Origin: Acuticoccus sp963704595
GTDB lineage: Bacteria > Pseudomonadota > Alphaproteobacteria > Rhizobiales > Amorphaceae
NCBI GenBank assembly: GCA_963704595.1
Contig: OY969922.1
Location: forward strand, 3,782,001 to 3,846,000
DNA length: 64,000 nt
Reading direction: 5' to 3'
The notes under the pieces were generated by a model that saw nothing but the letters and a program-made list of their open reading frames with translations, did not search any database and was not told the DNA's origin. Each line of letters begins with the position of its first letter. Positions within the stretch are counted from its first letter, which is position 1. Below are positions 24,901-34,097 of this stretch, in pieces. The position numbers and the translations under genes were made by a program.

Positions 24901-25821
24901 CTAGACGCCCGCCAGCGCGCCGACATGGGCCGCGGCACTCCGGCCGAGCGCACCGAGATCGTAGCCGCCCTCCAGCACCGAAACGACCCGCCCGTGCGCG
25001 GTTTGCGCGGCGAGGTCCATCATCTGGTGCGTGATCCACACATAATCATCCTCCACCAGCGCCATCCCGCCGAGAGGATCGTCCGCATGGGCGTCGAACC
25101 CGGCCGAGAGGATGACGAGTTCGGGCCGGAACGCCGCAACCGCCTCGACCACCGCCTCGAAGAGTGGCCGGTATTGCGCGCCGTCCGTCCCGGCCGCGAC
25201 CGGGATGTTGAGGATGTTGCCGGCACCCGTTTCGGCCGCAGAGCCAGTCCCCGGATAGAGCGGCGACTGGTGGGTCGACGCGTAAAGCACCGACGGGTCG
25301 TCCCAGAAGATGTCCTGCGTGCCGTTGCCGTGATGAACGTCGAAGTCGACGATGGCGACGCGCTCGATGCCGTGGACCGCCTGCGCGTGCCGCGCCGCGA
25401 TGGCGACATGGTTGATAAGGCAGAAGCCCATGGCGGTGGTGCGCTCGGCATGGTGGCCGGGCGGGCGCGCCACGACGAACGCGTTGTGCGCCTCGAGGCC
25501 GACCACGGCGTCGACCGCCGCGATGGCGGCGCCGCTGGCGAGCCGCGCCGCGCGCCAGGATTCGGGACCGATGTGGGTGTCGGGGTCGAGCGCGATCATG
25601 CCGGATTCGGGGATCGAGGCGGTGAGCCGCTCCAGATAGGACGAGGGGTGGCACCGGGCGATGGCCTCGTAGGAGGCGGGCTCGGCGGTGCGCCGCTCCA
25701 GCCCGTCGAACCGGCGGTCGCCGAGCGCCTGGAGCACGGCGCCCATGCGGGCGGAGCGCTCCGGGTGGCGCGGCGGCGTCTGGTGCCGTGCGAACAGCGG
25801 GTCGGTGTAGATCAGCGTCAT
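24901..25821 (-). CDS. Histone deacetylase superfamily (acetoin-utilisation type) deacetylase
   Basis: Zinc-dependent amidohydrolase of 306 residues. The active-site motifs are ARPPGHHA, the zinc-binding VDFDVHHGNGTQDIF, and SAGFDAH for the third ligand. Bacterial members act on acetylated polyamines, acetoin-pathway proteins or other acyl-lysines; the substrate is not predictable. Its ATG overlaps the tsaC stop (ATGA). A polyamine-type importer is encoded 7 kb away, so polyamine deacetylation is possible but speculative. Confidence 0.92.
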   Translation of the reverse strand: MTLIYTDPLFARHQTPPRHPERSARMGAVLQALGDRRFDGLERRTAEPASYEAIARCHPSSYLERLTASIPESGMIALDPDTHIGPESWRAARLASGAAIAAVDAVVGLEAHNAFVVARPPGHHAERTTAMGFCLINHVAIAARHAQAVHGIERVAIVDFDVHHGNGTQDIFWDDPSVLYASTHQSPLYPGTGSAAETGAGNILNIPVAAGTDGAQYRPLFEAVVEAVAAFRPELVILSAGFDAHADDPLGGMALVEDDYVWITHQMMDLAAQTAHGRVVSVLEGGYDLGALGRSAAAHVGALAGV

Positions 25822-26837
25822 CCGGTCTCTTTCGCCTCTGTTCGGTCGGTCCCGCCGGGGTCGCTGTCCTCCGGCCGCGGGGCGGCGGCCCGGCGCAGCC
25901 TGTCGGCAATGGCGATGCCGATGCCCTCCGCCGGGATCGGCGAGACGGCGATGGTGCCGACGCCCGCCCGGTCGAGGAGCCGGAGCCCGGCATAGAGGCT
26001 GCGCGCCGCTTCGTCGAGGTTGCCGCTGGGCGAAAGGCGCACGGTGTGCTCTTCGGCTGCGGCGCTGTCCGCCTCGCCGAACGCCAGCCACCCCTCCCCC
26101 GCCCGCACGTCCGCCGCCACCACGTCGAGCCGCAGGCGCGCGCGAGGCGCGTAATGCGATGCGAGGAGCCCCGGCGAGCGGAGCGGGCCCTCCGCGGCGG
26201 CACCGTCGGCGAGCGGCCCGACGACTGCCTCGATCTCCGCGCGGCCGATGGCGCCCGGCCGCAGGACACGCGGCGCCCCGGTGACGTCGACAACGGTCGA
26301 TTCCACGCCGATGGGCGACGGCCCGCCGTCGACGATGAGGTCGACCGCATCGCCCAGTTCCTCGGCGACCGCCTTGGCGCTGGTCGCGCTCACCCGGCCG
26401 GAGCGGTTGGCGCTCGGCGCGACAAGCGGCCCGGTCCGCGCGATGATGTCGCGCATCAGGGGTGCGGCGGGCATCCGCAGCGCCACCGTCAGCCCCCCGG
26501 CGGCTGCGGCAGGGGCGACCCCGGCGTCCTCCCGCCGAGTCGCGACGAGGGTGAGCGGCCCAGGCCAGAACGCTGCGGCCAGCGCCTCGCCGGCCTCGCC
26601 GAGCATCCCGATCCTGCGCGCCATCGCGGCGTCCGCAACGTGCACGATCAGGGGGTTGTGAGAGGGGCGGCCCTTGGCGGCGAAGATGCGCGCGACGGCG
26701 TCCGGGTTCGCGGCGACCGCGGCGAGGCCGTACACCGTTTCCGTCGGCAGCGCGACGAGCCCACCCGCGGTTAGGCACTCCACCGCCCGCGCCACGGTGT
26801 CCTCGCCCGCGTCCACAATGCGCCCGCTGTTCCCCAC
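25818..26837 (-). CDS. tsaC: L-threonylcarbamoyladenylate synthase (Sua5/YciO/YwlC type)
   Basis: Makes threonylcarbamoyl-AMP for the universal t6A37 modification of ANN-decoding tRNAs. The GTG start at 26837 follows GGAGCAGGA. The YrdC domain occupies about residues 10-205: LPTETVYGLAA, KGRPSHNPLIVHV, VALRMPAAP and APSANRSGRVS. A C-terminal Sua5 domain of about 110 residues follows, preceded by PGLLASHYAPRARL, so this is the long Sua5 form rather than short TsaC. The gene is divergent from the acyl-CoA dehydrogenase gene across about 100 bp. Confidence 0.94.
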   Translation of the reverse strand: MGNSGRIVDAGEDTVARAVECLTAGGLVALPTETVYGLAAVAANPDAVARIFAAKGRPSHNPLIVHVADAAMARRIGMLGEAGEALAAAFWPGPLTLVATRREDAGVAPAAAAGGLTVALRMPAAPLMRDIIARTGPLVAPSANRSGRVSATSAKAVAEELGDAVDLIVDGGPSPIGVESTVVDVTGAPRVLRPGAIGRAEIEAVVGPLADGAAAEGPLRSPGLLASHYAPRARLRLDVVAADVRAGEGWLAFGEADSAAAEEHTVRLSPSGNLDEAARSLYAGLRLLDRAGVGTIAVSPIPAEGIGIAIADRLRRAAAPRPEDSDPGGTDRTEAKETG

Positions 26838-26939
26838 CGCCGTTCCTGCTCCTTGCAACCGGACACTTATGCCATGATCCTCCCGCCTTTCGGCAAGCAA
26901 TGCCTTCCCGCCACTCCAACAACAAGGCAAGCGGACACC

Positions 26940-28676
26940 ATGGCCTACACCGCCCCCATCGCCGAACTCGTCTTCACGCTGGAGGAGGTGGCAGGCCTTG
27001 CCGAAGCGCGCGACGCCGGTGCCGCGGGCGACCTTTCGGCCGACGACACGCTGGCGATCCTCACCGAAGCCGGCCGGTTCGCAGAAGACGCGCTCGCCCC
27101 CCTCAACGCCGCCGGCGACCGCACCCATTCCCGCCGCGACGGCCGCGAGGTCACCACCCCGCCCGGCTGGCGCGAGGCTTACGCTGCGTGGATCGAGGGC
27201 GGCTGGGGCTCGCTCACCGGCGACCCGGAATTCGGCGGACAAGGCCTGCCGATGGCGCTGCAGGTCGCGGCGACCGACATCTGGAACCAGGCCAACGCCG
27301 CGTTCGCGCTCAATCCGCTCCTCACCATCGGCGCAGTCGAAGCCCTGCAGGCCCACGCCAGCGAGGCGCTGAAGAAGACATACCTGCCCAAACTGGTCGC
27401 CGGCACATGGACCGGCACGATGAACCTCACCGAACCGCACGCGGGGTCCGACCTCGGCGACCTCAAGACCCGCGCCGAGCCGCAGGACGACGGCAGCCAC
27501 CGCCTGTTCGGCCAGAAGATCTACATCACCTACGGCGAGCACGACCTTGCCGAGAACATCATCCACATGGTGCTCGCCCGCCTGCCGGACGCCCCCGCCG
27601 GCACCCGTGGCATCTCGCTCTTCCTCGTGCCGAAATTCATGGTGGAGGCGGACGGCTCGCTTGGCGCCCGCAACGACGTCGCGTGCGTCGGCATCGAACA
27701 GAAGCTCGGCATCAACGCCTCGCCCACCTGCACCATGGTTTTCGGCGCGGACGGCGAGGGGGCGACAGGCTACCTCGTGGGCGAGCCCAACAAGGGCCTC
27801 GCCGCGATGTTCACCATGATGAACAATGCCAGGGTGCAGGTCGGCACGCAGGGCGCGGCCATCGGCGAGCGCGCCTTCCAGCAGGCGCTCGAGTACGCCG
27901 GCGAGCGGCGGCAGGGGCGCGCCACGGGGCAGGACGGGCCCGCCGCCATCGTCCACCATCCGGACGTGAAGCGGATGCTCCTCACCATGCGCGCGCTTAC
28001 CAGAGCCGCCCGCGCAATCTGCTACGCCTGCGCCGTCGCCATCGACCGCGGCCGCACCGACCCCGCGTGGAAGGCGCGGGCCGACCTTCTCACCCCCGTC
28101 GCCAAGGCGTTCGCGACCGACATCGGCGTGGAGGTCGCCTCGCTCGGCGTGCAGGTCCACGGCGGCATGGGCTTCATCGAGGAGACGGGCGCCGCGCAGC
28201 ACTACCGCGACGCGCGGATCTTCCCGATCTACGAGGGCACCAACGGCATCCAGGCGATCGACCTCGTCCGCCGCAAGATCACGCTCGACGACGGCGCGGT
28301 GCTCGCCGCGTACCTCGCCGAACTGCGCGCCATCGCCGGGGATGCAAGGCGCGACAACACGCTGGGCCTCGCAGGCGCCGCGGCAGCGCTCGAAACCGCC
28401 ATCGACGCCGTTGCAGGCGCCGCCGATACACTGCGCGAGCGCCTCGGCACCGACCTCGACGCAGCGCTCGCCGGCGCCACGCCGTTCCTGCGGGCGCTGG
28501 GGCTCACCGCGGGCGGCGCGTACCTCATCAAGGCCGCGCTGAAGGATGCCGACGGCGGACCGGCCCGCGCGGGTCTCGCCCGCTTCTTCGCCGATGGCCC
28601 GCTCGCCGCCGTCACCGCGTATACCCATGCCGCGACCGAGGGCGCGGCGGACGTGATGGACGCCATCTTCGCCTGA
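26940..28676 (+). CDS. Acyl-CoA dehydrogenase (FadE/DmdC-like)
   Basis: FAD-dependent dehydrogenase of 578 residues starting at 26940 (MAYTAPIAELVFTLEEVAGL). This N-terminus is characteristic of the DmdC-like subgroup. It has the usual N-terminal, middle and C-terminal acyl-CoA dehydrogenase domains: MNLTEPHAGSDLGDLKTRA for FAD and substrate binding, and QVHGGMGFIEETGAAQHYRD. The catalytic glutamate is probably the one in IFPIYEGTNGIQAIDL. An extra C-terminal helical domain (about 470-578) is present. Substrates in the subgroup include methylmercaptopropionyl-CoA and other short or branched acyl-CoAs; this one is not assigned. Confidence 0.92.
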   Translation: MAYTAPIAELVFTLEEVAGLAEARDAGAAGDLSADDTLAILTEAGRFAEDALAPLNAAGDRTHSRRDGREVTTPPGWREAYAAWIEGGWGSLTGDPEFGGQGLPMALQVAATDIWNQANAAFALNPLLTIGAVEALQAHASEALKKTYLPKLVAGTWTGTMNLTEPHAGSDLGDLKTRAEPQDDGSHRLFGQKIYITYGEHDLAENIIHMVLARLPDAPAGTRGISLFLVPKFMVEADGSLGARNDVACVGIEQKLGINASPTCTMVFGADGEGATGYLVGEPNKGLAAMFTMMNNARVQVGTQGAAIGERAFQQALEYAGERRQGRATGQDGPAAIVHHPDVKRMLLTMRALTRAARAICYACAVAIDRGRTDPAWKARADLLTPVAKAFATDIGVEVASLGVQVHGGMGFIEETGAAQHYRDARIFPIYEGTNGIQAIDLVRRKITLDDGAVLAAYLAELRAIAGDARRDNTLGLAGAAAALETAIDAVAGAADTLRERLGTDLDAALAGATPFLRALGLTAGGAYLIKAALKDADGGPARAGLARFFADGPLAAVTAYTHAATEGAADVMDAIFA

Positions 28677-28689
28677 CCGCCCGGCCGCA

Positions 28690-28718
28690 TTGACGCTGCT
28701 CGGGCCTTGTCCTTAATG
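28690..28718 (+). promoter_or_regulatory. Possible sigma-70-type promoter for metY
   Basis: TTGACG (28690-28695) and TTAATG (28713-28718) are separated by 17 bases, 32 bp before the metY start. The -35 box is close to consensus and the -10 box is weaker. I looked for a SAM-II or SAM-V riboswitch here, as is common before alphaproteobacterial met genes, and did not see one. Confidence 0.4.
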
Positions 28719-28750
28719 CGGGCAACCAGAATTCCAGGAGGAGCGAGACC

Positions 28751-30028
28751 ATGGCGGACCAACCCGGTTTCAACACGCGCGCGATCCACGCCGGCGCACA
28801 GCCCGACCCGACGACGGGCGCGCGGGCGACCCCGATCTACCAGACCACCTCCTTCGTGTTCGACGACGTCGACCACGCCGCGTCCCTCTTCGGCCTGCAG
28901 GCGTTCGGCAACATCTATACGCGCATCACCAACCCCACCAACGCTGTGCTGGAAGAGCGCGTCGCGGCGCTTGAGGGCGGCACCGCAGCGCTCGCAGTCG
29001 CCTCCGGCCATGCCGCGCAGATGATCGTGATGCACACGCTGATGCAGCCCGGCGACGAGTTCGTCGCGTCCTCCAAGCTTTATGGCGGGTCCATCAACCA
29101 GTTCACCCACGCCTTCAAGAACTACGGCTGGACCGTGAAGTGGGCCGACGCGGACGACCCCTCCTCCTTCGCCGCCGCTATCACGCCGAAGACCAAGGCA
29201 ATCTTTGTCGAATCCATCGCCAACCCCGGCGGCGTCATCACCGACCTCGACGCCATCGCCAAGGTCGCCAAGGACGCCAACGTCCCGCTGATCGTAGACA
29301 GCACCATGGCGACGCCCTACCTCATCCGCCCGTTCGAGCATGGCGCGGACATTGTGGTCCATTCGGCGACCAAGTTCCTCGGCGGGCACGGCAATTCAAT
29401 CGCGGGCGTGATCGTCGACGGCGGGACGTTCAACTGGGCGGGCGACAAGCGCTACCCCATGCTGTCCGAGCCGCGGCCGGAATATGACGGGATGGTGCTG
29501 GCCGAGACCTTCGGCAACTTCGCGTTCGCCATTGCCTGCCGCGTCCTCGGCCTGCGCGATCTCGGCCCCGCCCTGTCGCCGATGAACGCGTTCCTGGTGC
29601 TGACGGGCATCGAGACGCTGCCGCTCAGAATGCAGCGCCACTGCGAGAACGCGCTCGCCGTCGCACAGTACCTCGACGCGCACGAAAAGGTCTCGTGGGT
29701 GAGCTACCCCGGCCTGCCGGGCGACAAATACCACAACCTTGCCCGCAAATACTGCCCGAACGGCGCGGGTGCGGTGTTCACCTTCGGCCTGAAGGACGGA
29801 TACGACGCCGGCGTCTCGCTGGTCTCGAACCTCAAGCTGTTCTCGCACCTCGCCAACATCGGCGACACGCGCAGCCTGGTGATCCACCCCGCCTCCACAA
29901 CCCACCGCCAGCTTGCCGACGAGGCCAAGAAGTCCGCCGGCGCAGGGCCGGACGTGGTGCGCATCTCTGTCGGCATCGAGGATGTCGCCGACATCATCGC
30001 CGACCTCGAGCAGGCTCTGGCAGTCTGA
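28751..30028 (+). CDS. metY: O-acetylhomoserine sulfhydrylase
   Basis: PLP enzyme of the Cys/Met metabolism family that makes homocysteine from O-acetylhomoserine and sulfide. The 425-residue length is diagnostic of the O-acetylhomoserine type. The start follows CCAGGAGGAGCG. The N-terminus GFNTRAIHAGAQPDPTTGAR, the cofactor site (SGHAAQMIVMHTLMQPGDE) and the lysine in HSATKFLGGHGNSIAGVIVDGG are visible, and the C-terminus carries LVIHPASTTHRQL. It acts in direct sulfhydrylation for methionine synthesis. A strong hairpin lies directly downstream. Confidence 0.95.
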   Translation: MADQPGFNTRAIHAGAQPDPTTGARATPIYQTTSFVFDDVDHAASLFGLQAFGNIYTRITNPTNAVLEERVAALEGGTAALAVASGHAAQMIVMHTLMQPGDEFVASSKLYGGSINQFTHAFKNYGWTVKWADADDPSSFAAAITPKTKAIFVESIANPGGVITDLDAIAKVAKDANVPLIVDSTMATPYLIRPFEHGADIVVHSATKFLGGHGNSIAGVIVDGGTFNWAGDKRYPMLSEPRPEYDGMVLAETFGNFAFAIACRVLGLRDLGPALSPMNAFLVLTGIETLPLRMQRHCENALAVAQYLDAHEKVSWVSYPGLPGDKYHNLARKYCPNGAGAVFTFGLKDGYDAGVSLVSNLKLFSHLANIGDTRSLVIHPASTTHRQLADEAKKSAGAGPDVVRISVGIEDVADIIADLEQALAV

Positions 30029-30035
30029 TATCATC

Positions 30036-30060
30036 GGCCCGCGTGCACCGCACGCGGGCC
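30036..30060 (+). terminator. Hairpin terminator after metY
   Basis: GGCCCGCGTGC (30036-30046) and GCACGCGGGCC (30050-30060) form a perfect 11-bp stem with a 3-base loop, eight bases after the metY stop. There is only a short T stretch after it, so rho-independent release may be incomplete. Confidence 0.65.
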
Positions 30061-30140
30061 GTTACGGCTTCGGCGCGCAGACAATAACGCCATCACGTAA
30101 TATTATGACGAAATTCGGTCGTAAAAATATCATCTCTTGC

Positions 30141-30170
30141 TTGCCGCACAACCAGTGAGCGCGCTAGAAT
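30141..30170 (+). promoter_or_regulatory. Possible promoter of the carbonic anhydrase gene
   Basis: TTGCCG (30141-30146) and TAGAAT (30165-30170) are spaced by 18 bases and lie 29 bases before the ATG at 30199. The region just upstream (30090-30130) is unusually AT-rich for this genome, which supports a promoter. Confidence 0.45.
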
Positions 30171-30198
30171 CGTGAAAACACCGCAAGAGGTTTTCCCG

Positions 30199-30999
30199 AT
30201 GATCGATATTGGCAAGTTGTTGTCCCTCGCCGCAGTGGGGGCTATGCTTACCGTTGCCGCCCCCGCTTTCGCGCAGGACCTTTGCACCGGCTACGGCCCG
30301 CAGACCCCGCGGGACATTTCGAGCGCCGCCGGCTCGAACATGAGCGCGCTTCCGACCGCGCCCGACTCCACCGCCATGAACCTTTGCAACATCCACTTCC
30401 ACGTCAACGCCGAGCACAAGGGCCCCGGCTTCAACGTCGCGTCCGCCAGCGCCGACAAGCCCGGCTTCAACTGCGCGGGCGCAGAAACGCTGACCGAGGC
30501 CGAGCTTGCCGCCGCCGAGGCAGGATCGGGGGCCGAAGCCTGCCACGGCGTCGGCCCCGGCGACACGCTGGAGGTCCACTGGGTCTACACCTCGTGTGAC
30601 GTGCAGCCCGGCGAAGGCCTCGGCGCCTGCTCGTCGGCGGCATGCGTGAACCCGACCCTGCGCGTCGAGAGCCAGATCTTCCTCGCGGTCAACGGCGGCG
30701 ACGGCCTCGACTTCTCGGCGTTCGACTACCAGGGCGGCGGCGACCGGCCCCAGCCGGCGAGCCTTCCCGCCGACACCGGCACTCCGGTTGTATTCGCTGG
30801 CTCCACAACCGGCCCGTCGTACACCGAGGCGCAGTGCTCCCCCCTCAACGTCACCTGGAGCGTCCGGCCGCAGTGCGCCAAGGTCGACATCAACAGCCTC
30901 AACGCCTGGTGCAGCGACAACGTCTTCAACGAAGACCACGCCCACGGCGTGCGCGAGCTGGTCACCGCCCCCGAGCTCCTAGCCCCGATCTCCAACTGA
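30199..30999 (+). CDS. Delta-class carbonic anhydrase, exported
   Basis: Carbonic anhydrases interconvert CO2 and bicarbonate. The protein resembles the delta class first found in marine diatoms and now seen in bacteria. The start at 30199 has AAGAGG upstream and a signal peptide, MIDIGKLLSLAAVGAMLTVA, ending PAFAQ. Family features are the histidine pair in CNIHFHVNAEH, the GPGDTLEVHWVYTSCD block with another conserved His, and about a dozen cysteines, consistent with disulfides in the periplasm. The length, 266 residues, is compatible. It is a single-gene unit between metY and typA with its own promoter and terminator. Assignment is by motif memory; activity is not proven. Confidence 0.78.
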   Translation: MIDIGKLLSLAAVGAMLTVAAPAFAQDLCTGYGPQTPRDISSAAGSNMSALPTAPDSTAMNLCNIHFHVNAEHKGPGFNVASASADKPGFNCAGAETLTEAELAAAEAGSGAEACHGVGPGDTLEVHWVYTSCDVQPGEGLGACSSAACVNPTLRVESQIFLAVNGGDGLDFSAFDYQGGGDRPQPASLPADTGTPVVFAGSTTGPSYTEAQCSPLNVTWSVRPQCAKVDINSLNAWCSDNVFNEDHAHGVRELVTAPELLAPISN

Positions 31000-31020
31000 T
31001 CCAGCCGGGGTCTCGAACGC

Positions 31021-31056
31021 AAAACGCCGCCCCGGGCAACCGAGGCGGCGTTTTTT
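31021..31056. terminator. Bidirectional terminator
   Basis: AAAACGCCGCC (31021-31031) pairs with GGCGGCGTTTT (31044-31054), followed by further T on the plus strand and preceded by A on the minus-strand side. It separates the convergent carbonic anhydrase and typA genes. Confidence 0.85.
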
Positions 31057-31105
31057 GTATGGGCGGAAGGACCGCGCCGGACAGGCGCGACCGGCCGGGT
31101 CTTTG

Positions 31106-32975
31106 CTACGCTGCGTTCTCGGAAACGGCGCTGCGCTCGGCGCGCTTGCGGTCGTTCGGGTCGAGGTGGATCTTGCGCAGGCGGATGTTCTTCGGCGTCA
31201 CTTCGACGAGCTCGAAGTCGTTGATGTAGCTCAGCGCACGCTCGAGGCTCATGCGGATCGGCGGGGTCAGCTTCACCGCGTCGTCCTTGCCGGACGCGCG
31301 CATGTTGGTGAGCTGCTTGCCCTTGATCACGTTGACCTCGAGGTCGTTGCCGCGGGTGTGCTCGCCCACGATCATCCCGCGATAGACCGTCGTGCCGGGC
31401 TCGATGAACATCGGCCCGCGGTCTTCGAGGTTGAACATCGCGAACGCAACCGCGTCGCCGTCCGCGTTGGCGATCAGGACGCCTGTGTGGCGGGTCGGGA
31501 TCGCGCCCTTGTGCGGCACGTATTCGTGGAACACGCGGTTCATGATGCCGGTGCCGCGCGTGTCGGACAGGAGCTCGCCCTGGTAGCCGATGAGCCCGCG
31601 CGTCGGCGCGTGGAGAACGATGCGGGTGCGGCCCGCGCCGGACGGCTTCATCTCGACGAGATCAGCCTTGCGCTCGGACAGCTTCTGGATGACGGAGCCC
31701 GAATGCTCGTCGTCCACGTCGATGGTGACTTCCTCGATCGGCTCCAGCAGCGAGCCGTCCTCGGCCTTCTGCATCACCACCTCGGGGCGCGACACGCCGA
31801 CCTCGAAACCCTCGCGGCGCATGGTCTCGATCAGGATGCCGAGCTGCAGTTCGCCGCGGCCGGCGACCACGAACGCCTCGCCGCGAGTCGGTGTCCGTGA
31901 CGCGGAGCGCGACGTTGCCTTCCGCCTCACGGATGAGGCGGTTGCGGATGACGCGGCTCTGCACCTTGTCGCCCTCGGTGCCCGCCAGCGGCGAATCGTT
32001 GACGCGGAAGGTCATCGCCAGCGTCGGCGGGTCGATCGGCTGCGCCGGGATCGCCTCGGTGACGGAAGTCGCGACGATGGTGTCGGCCACGGTCGCCTTG
32101 GTGAGGCCGGTCAGCGAGACGATATCGCCCGCGCGGCCTTCCTCGACCGGAACGCGTTCGAGCCCGCGGAACGCCAGCACCTTGGACACGCGGCCCATCT
32201 CGACCACGTCGCCGTTGCGCGCCAGAGCCTTGACGCTCTGGTTCGGCTTCACGGTGCCCGACGTGATGCGGCCGGTCAGCATCCGGCCGAGGAACGGGTC
32301 GGCCGCGATGGTGGTGGTGAGCATGCGGAACTCGCCCTCTTCCACCGTCGGCTCCGGCAGGTGCTCGACGATGAGGTCGAGCAGCGGAGCGGTGCCGCGC
32401 GAGGTGTCTTCCGGCTTGTCCTTCGGGTCGAGCGCCATCCAGCCCTGCTTGGCGCTGCCGTACAGGATCGGAAAGTCGAGCTGCTCGTCGGTGGCGCCGA
32501 GGGCGTCGAACAGCTCGAACACCTCGTCGATCACTTCCTCGTGCCGCTCTTCCGGCTTGTCGATCTTGTTGATCGCGACGATCGGCCGGAGGCCCATCTT
32601 GAGCGCCTTGCCGACCACGAACTTGGTCTGCGGCATGGGGCCTTCGGCGGCATCCACCAGGACGACAGCGCCGTCGACCATGGAGAGGATGCGCTCGACC
32701 TCGCCGCCGAAGTCGGCGTGGCCGGGGGTGTCGACGATGTTGATGCGGGTCGGCGGGGTCTTGTCGCTTTCCCACTCGATGCTGGTGACCTTGGCCAGGA
32801 TCGTGATGCCACGCTCCTTCTCAAGGTCGTTGGAGTCCATCGCGCGCTCAGCGACCCGCTGGTTGTCACGGAACGAACCGGACTGGCGCAGGAGAACGTC
32901 GATCAGCGAAGTCTTGCCATGGTCAACGTGCGCGATAATGGCGACGTTGCGCAGAGCGCGGCGTGCGGAATTCAT
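31106..32975 (-). CDS. typA: Ribosome-associated GTPase TypA/BipA, frameshifted
   Basis: Translation-factor GTPase related to EF-G, needed for ribosome function under stress. The G motifs are clear: HVDHGKTSLID (P-loop), DTPGHADFGGEVERIL (G3) and NKIDKP (G4). Domain II and the C-terminal domains follow, with YQGELLSDTRGTGIMNR near the end. The frame breaks near 31888, where one base is missing: the first part ends RVTDTDS and the second begins RGEAFVVAGRGELQL. The restored length, about 622 residues, is slightly above the usual 605-610. An essential-type gene broken at one base suggests a consensus error. Confidence 0.94.
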
Positions 32976-33064
32976 GAAGCGTGTGCCAACAATATTTTGG
33001 ATAGGCCCGCGTTGCCACGGACCGGGCCGAAAAGCCAGCGTTATTTCCGCAAGGCAGCTACGCG

Positions 33065-33961
33065 TCAGCGCAGAAGAGCCCGGATCTCGGCAACGATGTC
33101 ACCCGCGTGGCTCCACGGCAAGGCCCCGCCGCCGTCCTCGGCCACGACGTGCCGCGCGCCCCGGATCCTCGCGGCAAGCCCCGCCCCCGCGCCCGCGGCA
33201 TGCACCGGGCTGGTGTCCCCCCGCCCCGCCAACACGGTGACGGGCACCGCAATCGCGGCGAGGTCGAACGGCCAGCGCGTCATCGCGACGCGCGTGTCTC
33301 GCGCGTAGCCCGCCCCGCCGGCGGCAAACCCTTCGCGGATCGCCGTGCGCAACATGCTCGCGAACGGCTCGGCATCATAGAGCGCGCGGTCGGCCGCGGC
33401 CGCGGTCCGCGCGATGATCGCGGCGAGGCCGGCGGGATCGGCAGCACCGGCGAGGAAGGCCTCGGTCTCGTCCGGCGTCTCGCTCATCGCGGCGGCGAAT
33501 GCGGCGACCTCCTGCGGCAGCGCGGCGCGAACGTCCTCGCGCGCAACCTCGTCCTGCGGCGCCACCAGAAGCGCGGCGCGGGCGACGCCTTGCGCCGCGA
33601 GCGCCAGCGCGAACGGCGCCCCTTGCGAATAGCCCACCGCCACCGGGCGGACGTCGCCATAGAGCGCGGCAACGTCGGCCGCGACGCTGGCGAGTGACTT
33701 GGCGGGATCGTGGGAGGAAAGGCCGAGCCCCGGCCGGTCGATGGCGCGGACTGCGAGCCCGCCCGCCTCCAGCGCGCCCTCGGGCAGGCAGAGCGAACCG
33801 CTCATCCCCGCGCCGGGAAGGAAGACCACCGGCGTGCCGCCAGAGGGGCCGAACGCGGCAAAGGCGAGCGTCCGCCCGTCCGGCAGGACGACCGTGCTGC
33901 GGCGCGGATCGCCGAACGGGACGAAGGAGGCTGTCTCGGCTGCGTTCATGGCGCTGCGCAT
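33065..33961 (-). CDS. Alpha/beta-fold hydrolase
   Basis: This 298-residue hydrolase starts at 33961, or at the next ATG (33949). The oxyanion region VVFLPGAGMSGS, the nucleophile elbow VGYSQGAPFAL with the catalytic Ser, and a late histidine in GARHVVAEDGGGALPWSHAGD complete an alpha/beta-hydrolase triad. The acid could be in LAGRGDTSPVH. No substrate can be assigned. It follows typA on the same strand side, with about 90 bp between them, and faces a divergently read exported protein. Confidence 0.85.
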   Translation of the reverse strand: MRSAMNAAETASFVPFGDPRRSTVVLPDGRTLAFAAFGPSGGTPVVFLPGAGMSGSLCLPEGALEAGGLAVRAIDRPGLGLSSHDPAKSLASVAADVAALYGDVRPVAVGYSQGAPFALALAAQGVARAALLVAPQDEVAREDVRAALPQEVAAFAAAMSETPDETEAFLAGAADPAGLAAIIARTAAAADRALYDAEPFASMLRTAIREGFAAGGAGYARDTRVAMTRWPFDLAAIAVPVTVLAGRGDTSPVHAAGAGAGLAARIRGARHVVAEDGGGALPWSHAGDIVAEIRALLR

Positions 33962-34097
33962 GCCGCGAAAGGCGCTTCCGTTGCAACAGCATTTTGCACG
34001 GTGGGTGGCAGCCGAAGGGGCCGCAGGCGGCCCCTTTTGCGAACCAAAGGCGCTGCGGGCCGTTCTTTCTCAATTGAACAACAGATGGAGCTTCGCA

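Noticed and set aside
25818..28628. 936-codon minus-strand open frame suggesting a fusion to TsaC
   Set aside because: Only the last 340 codons match TsaC/Sua5. The rest is antisense to the acyl-CoA dehydrogenase gene and has no recognisable domain. A GTG with a ribosome-binding site at 26837 gives the normal protein.
28677..28750. SAM riboswitch before metY
   Set aside because: The leader is only 74 bases and lacks the SAM-II pseudoknot core sequences I would expect; a plain promoter fits better.
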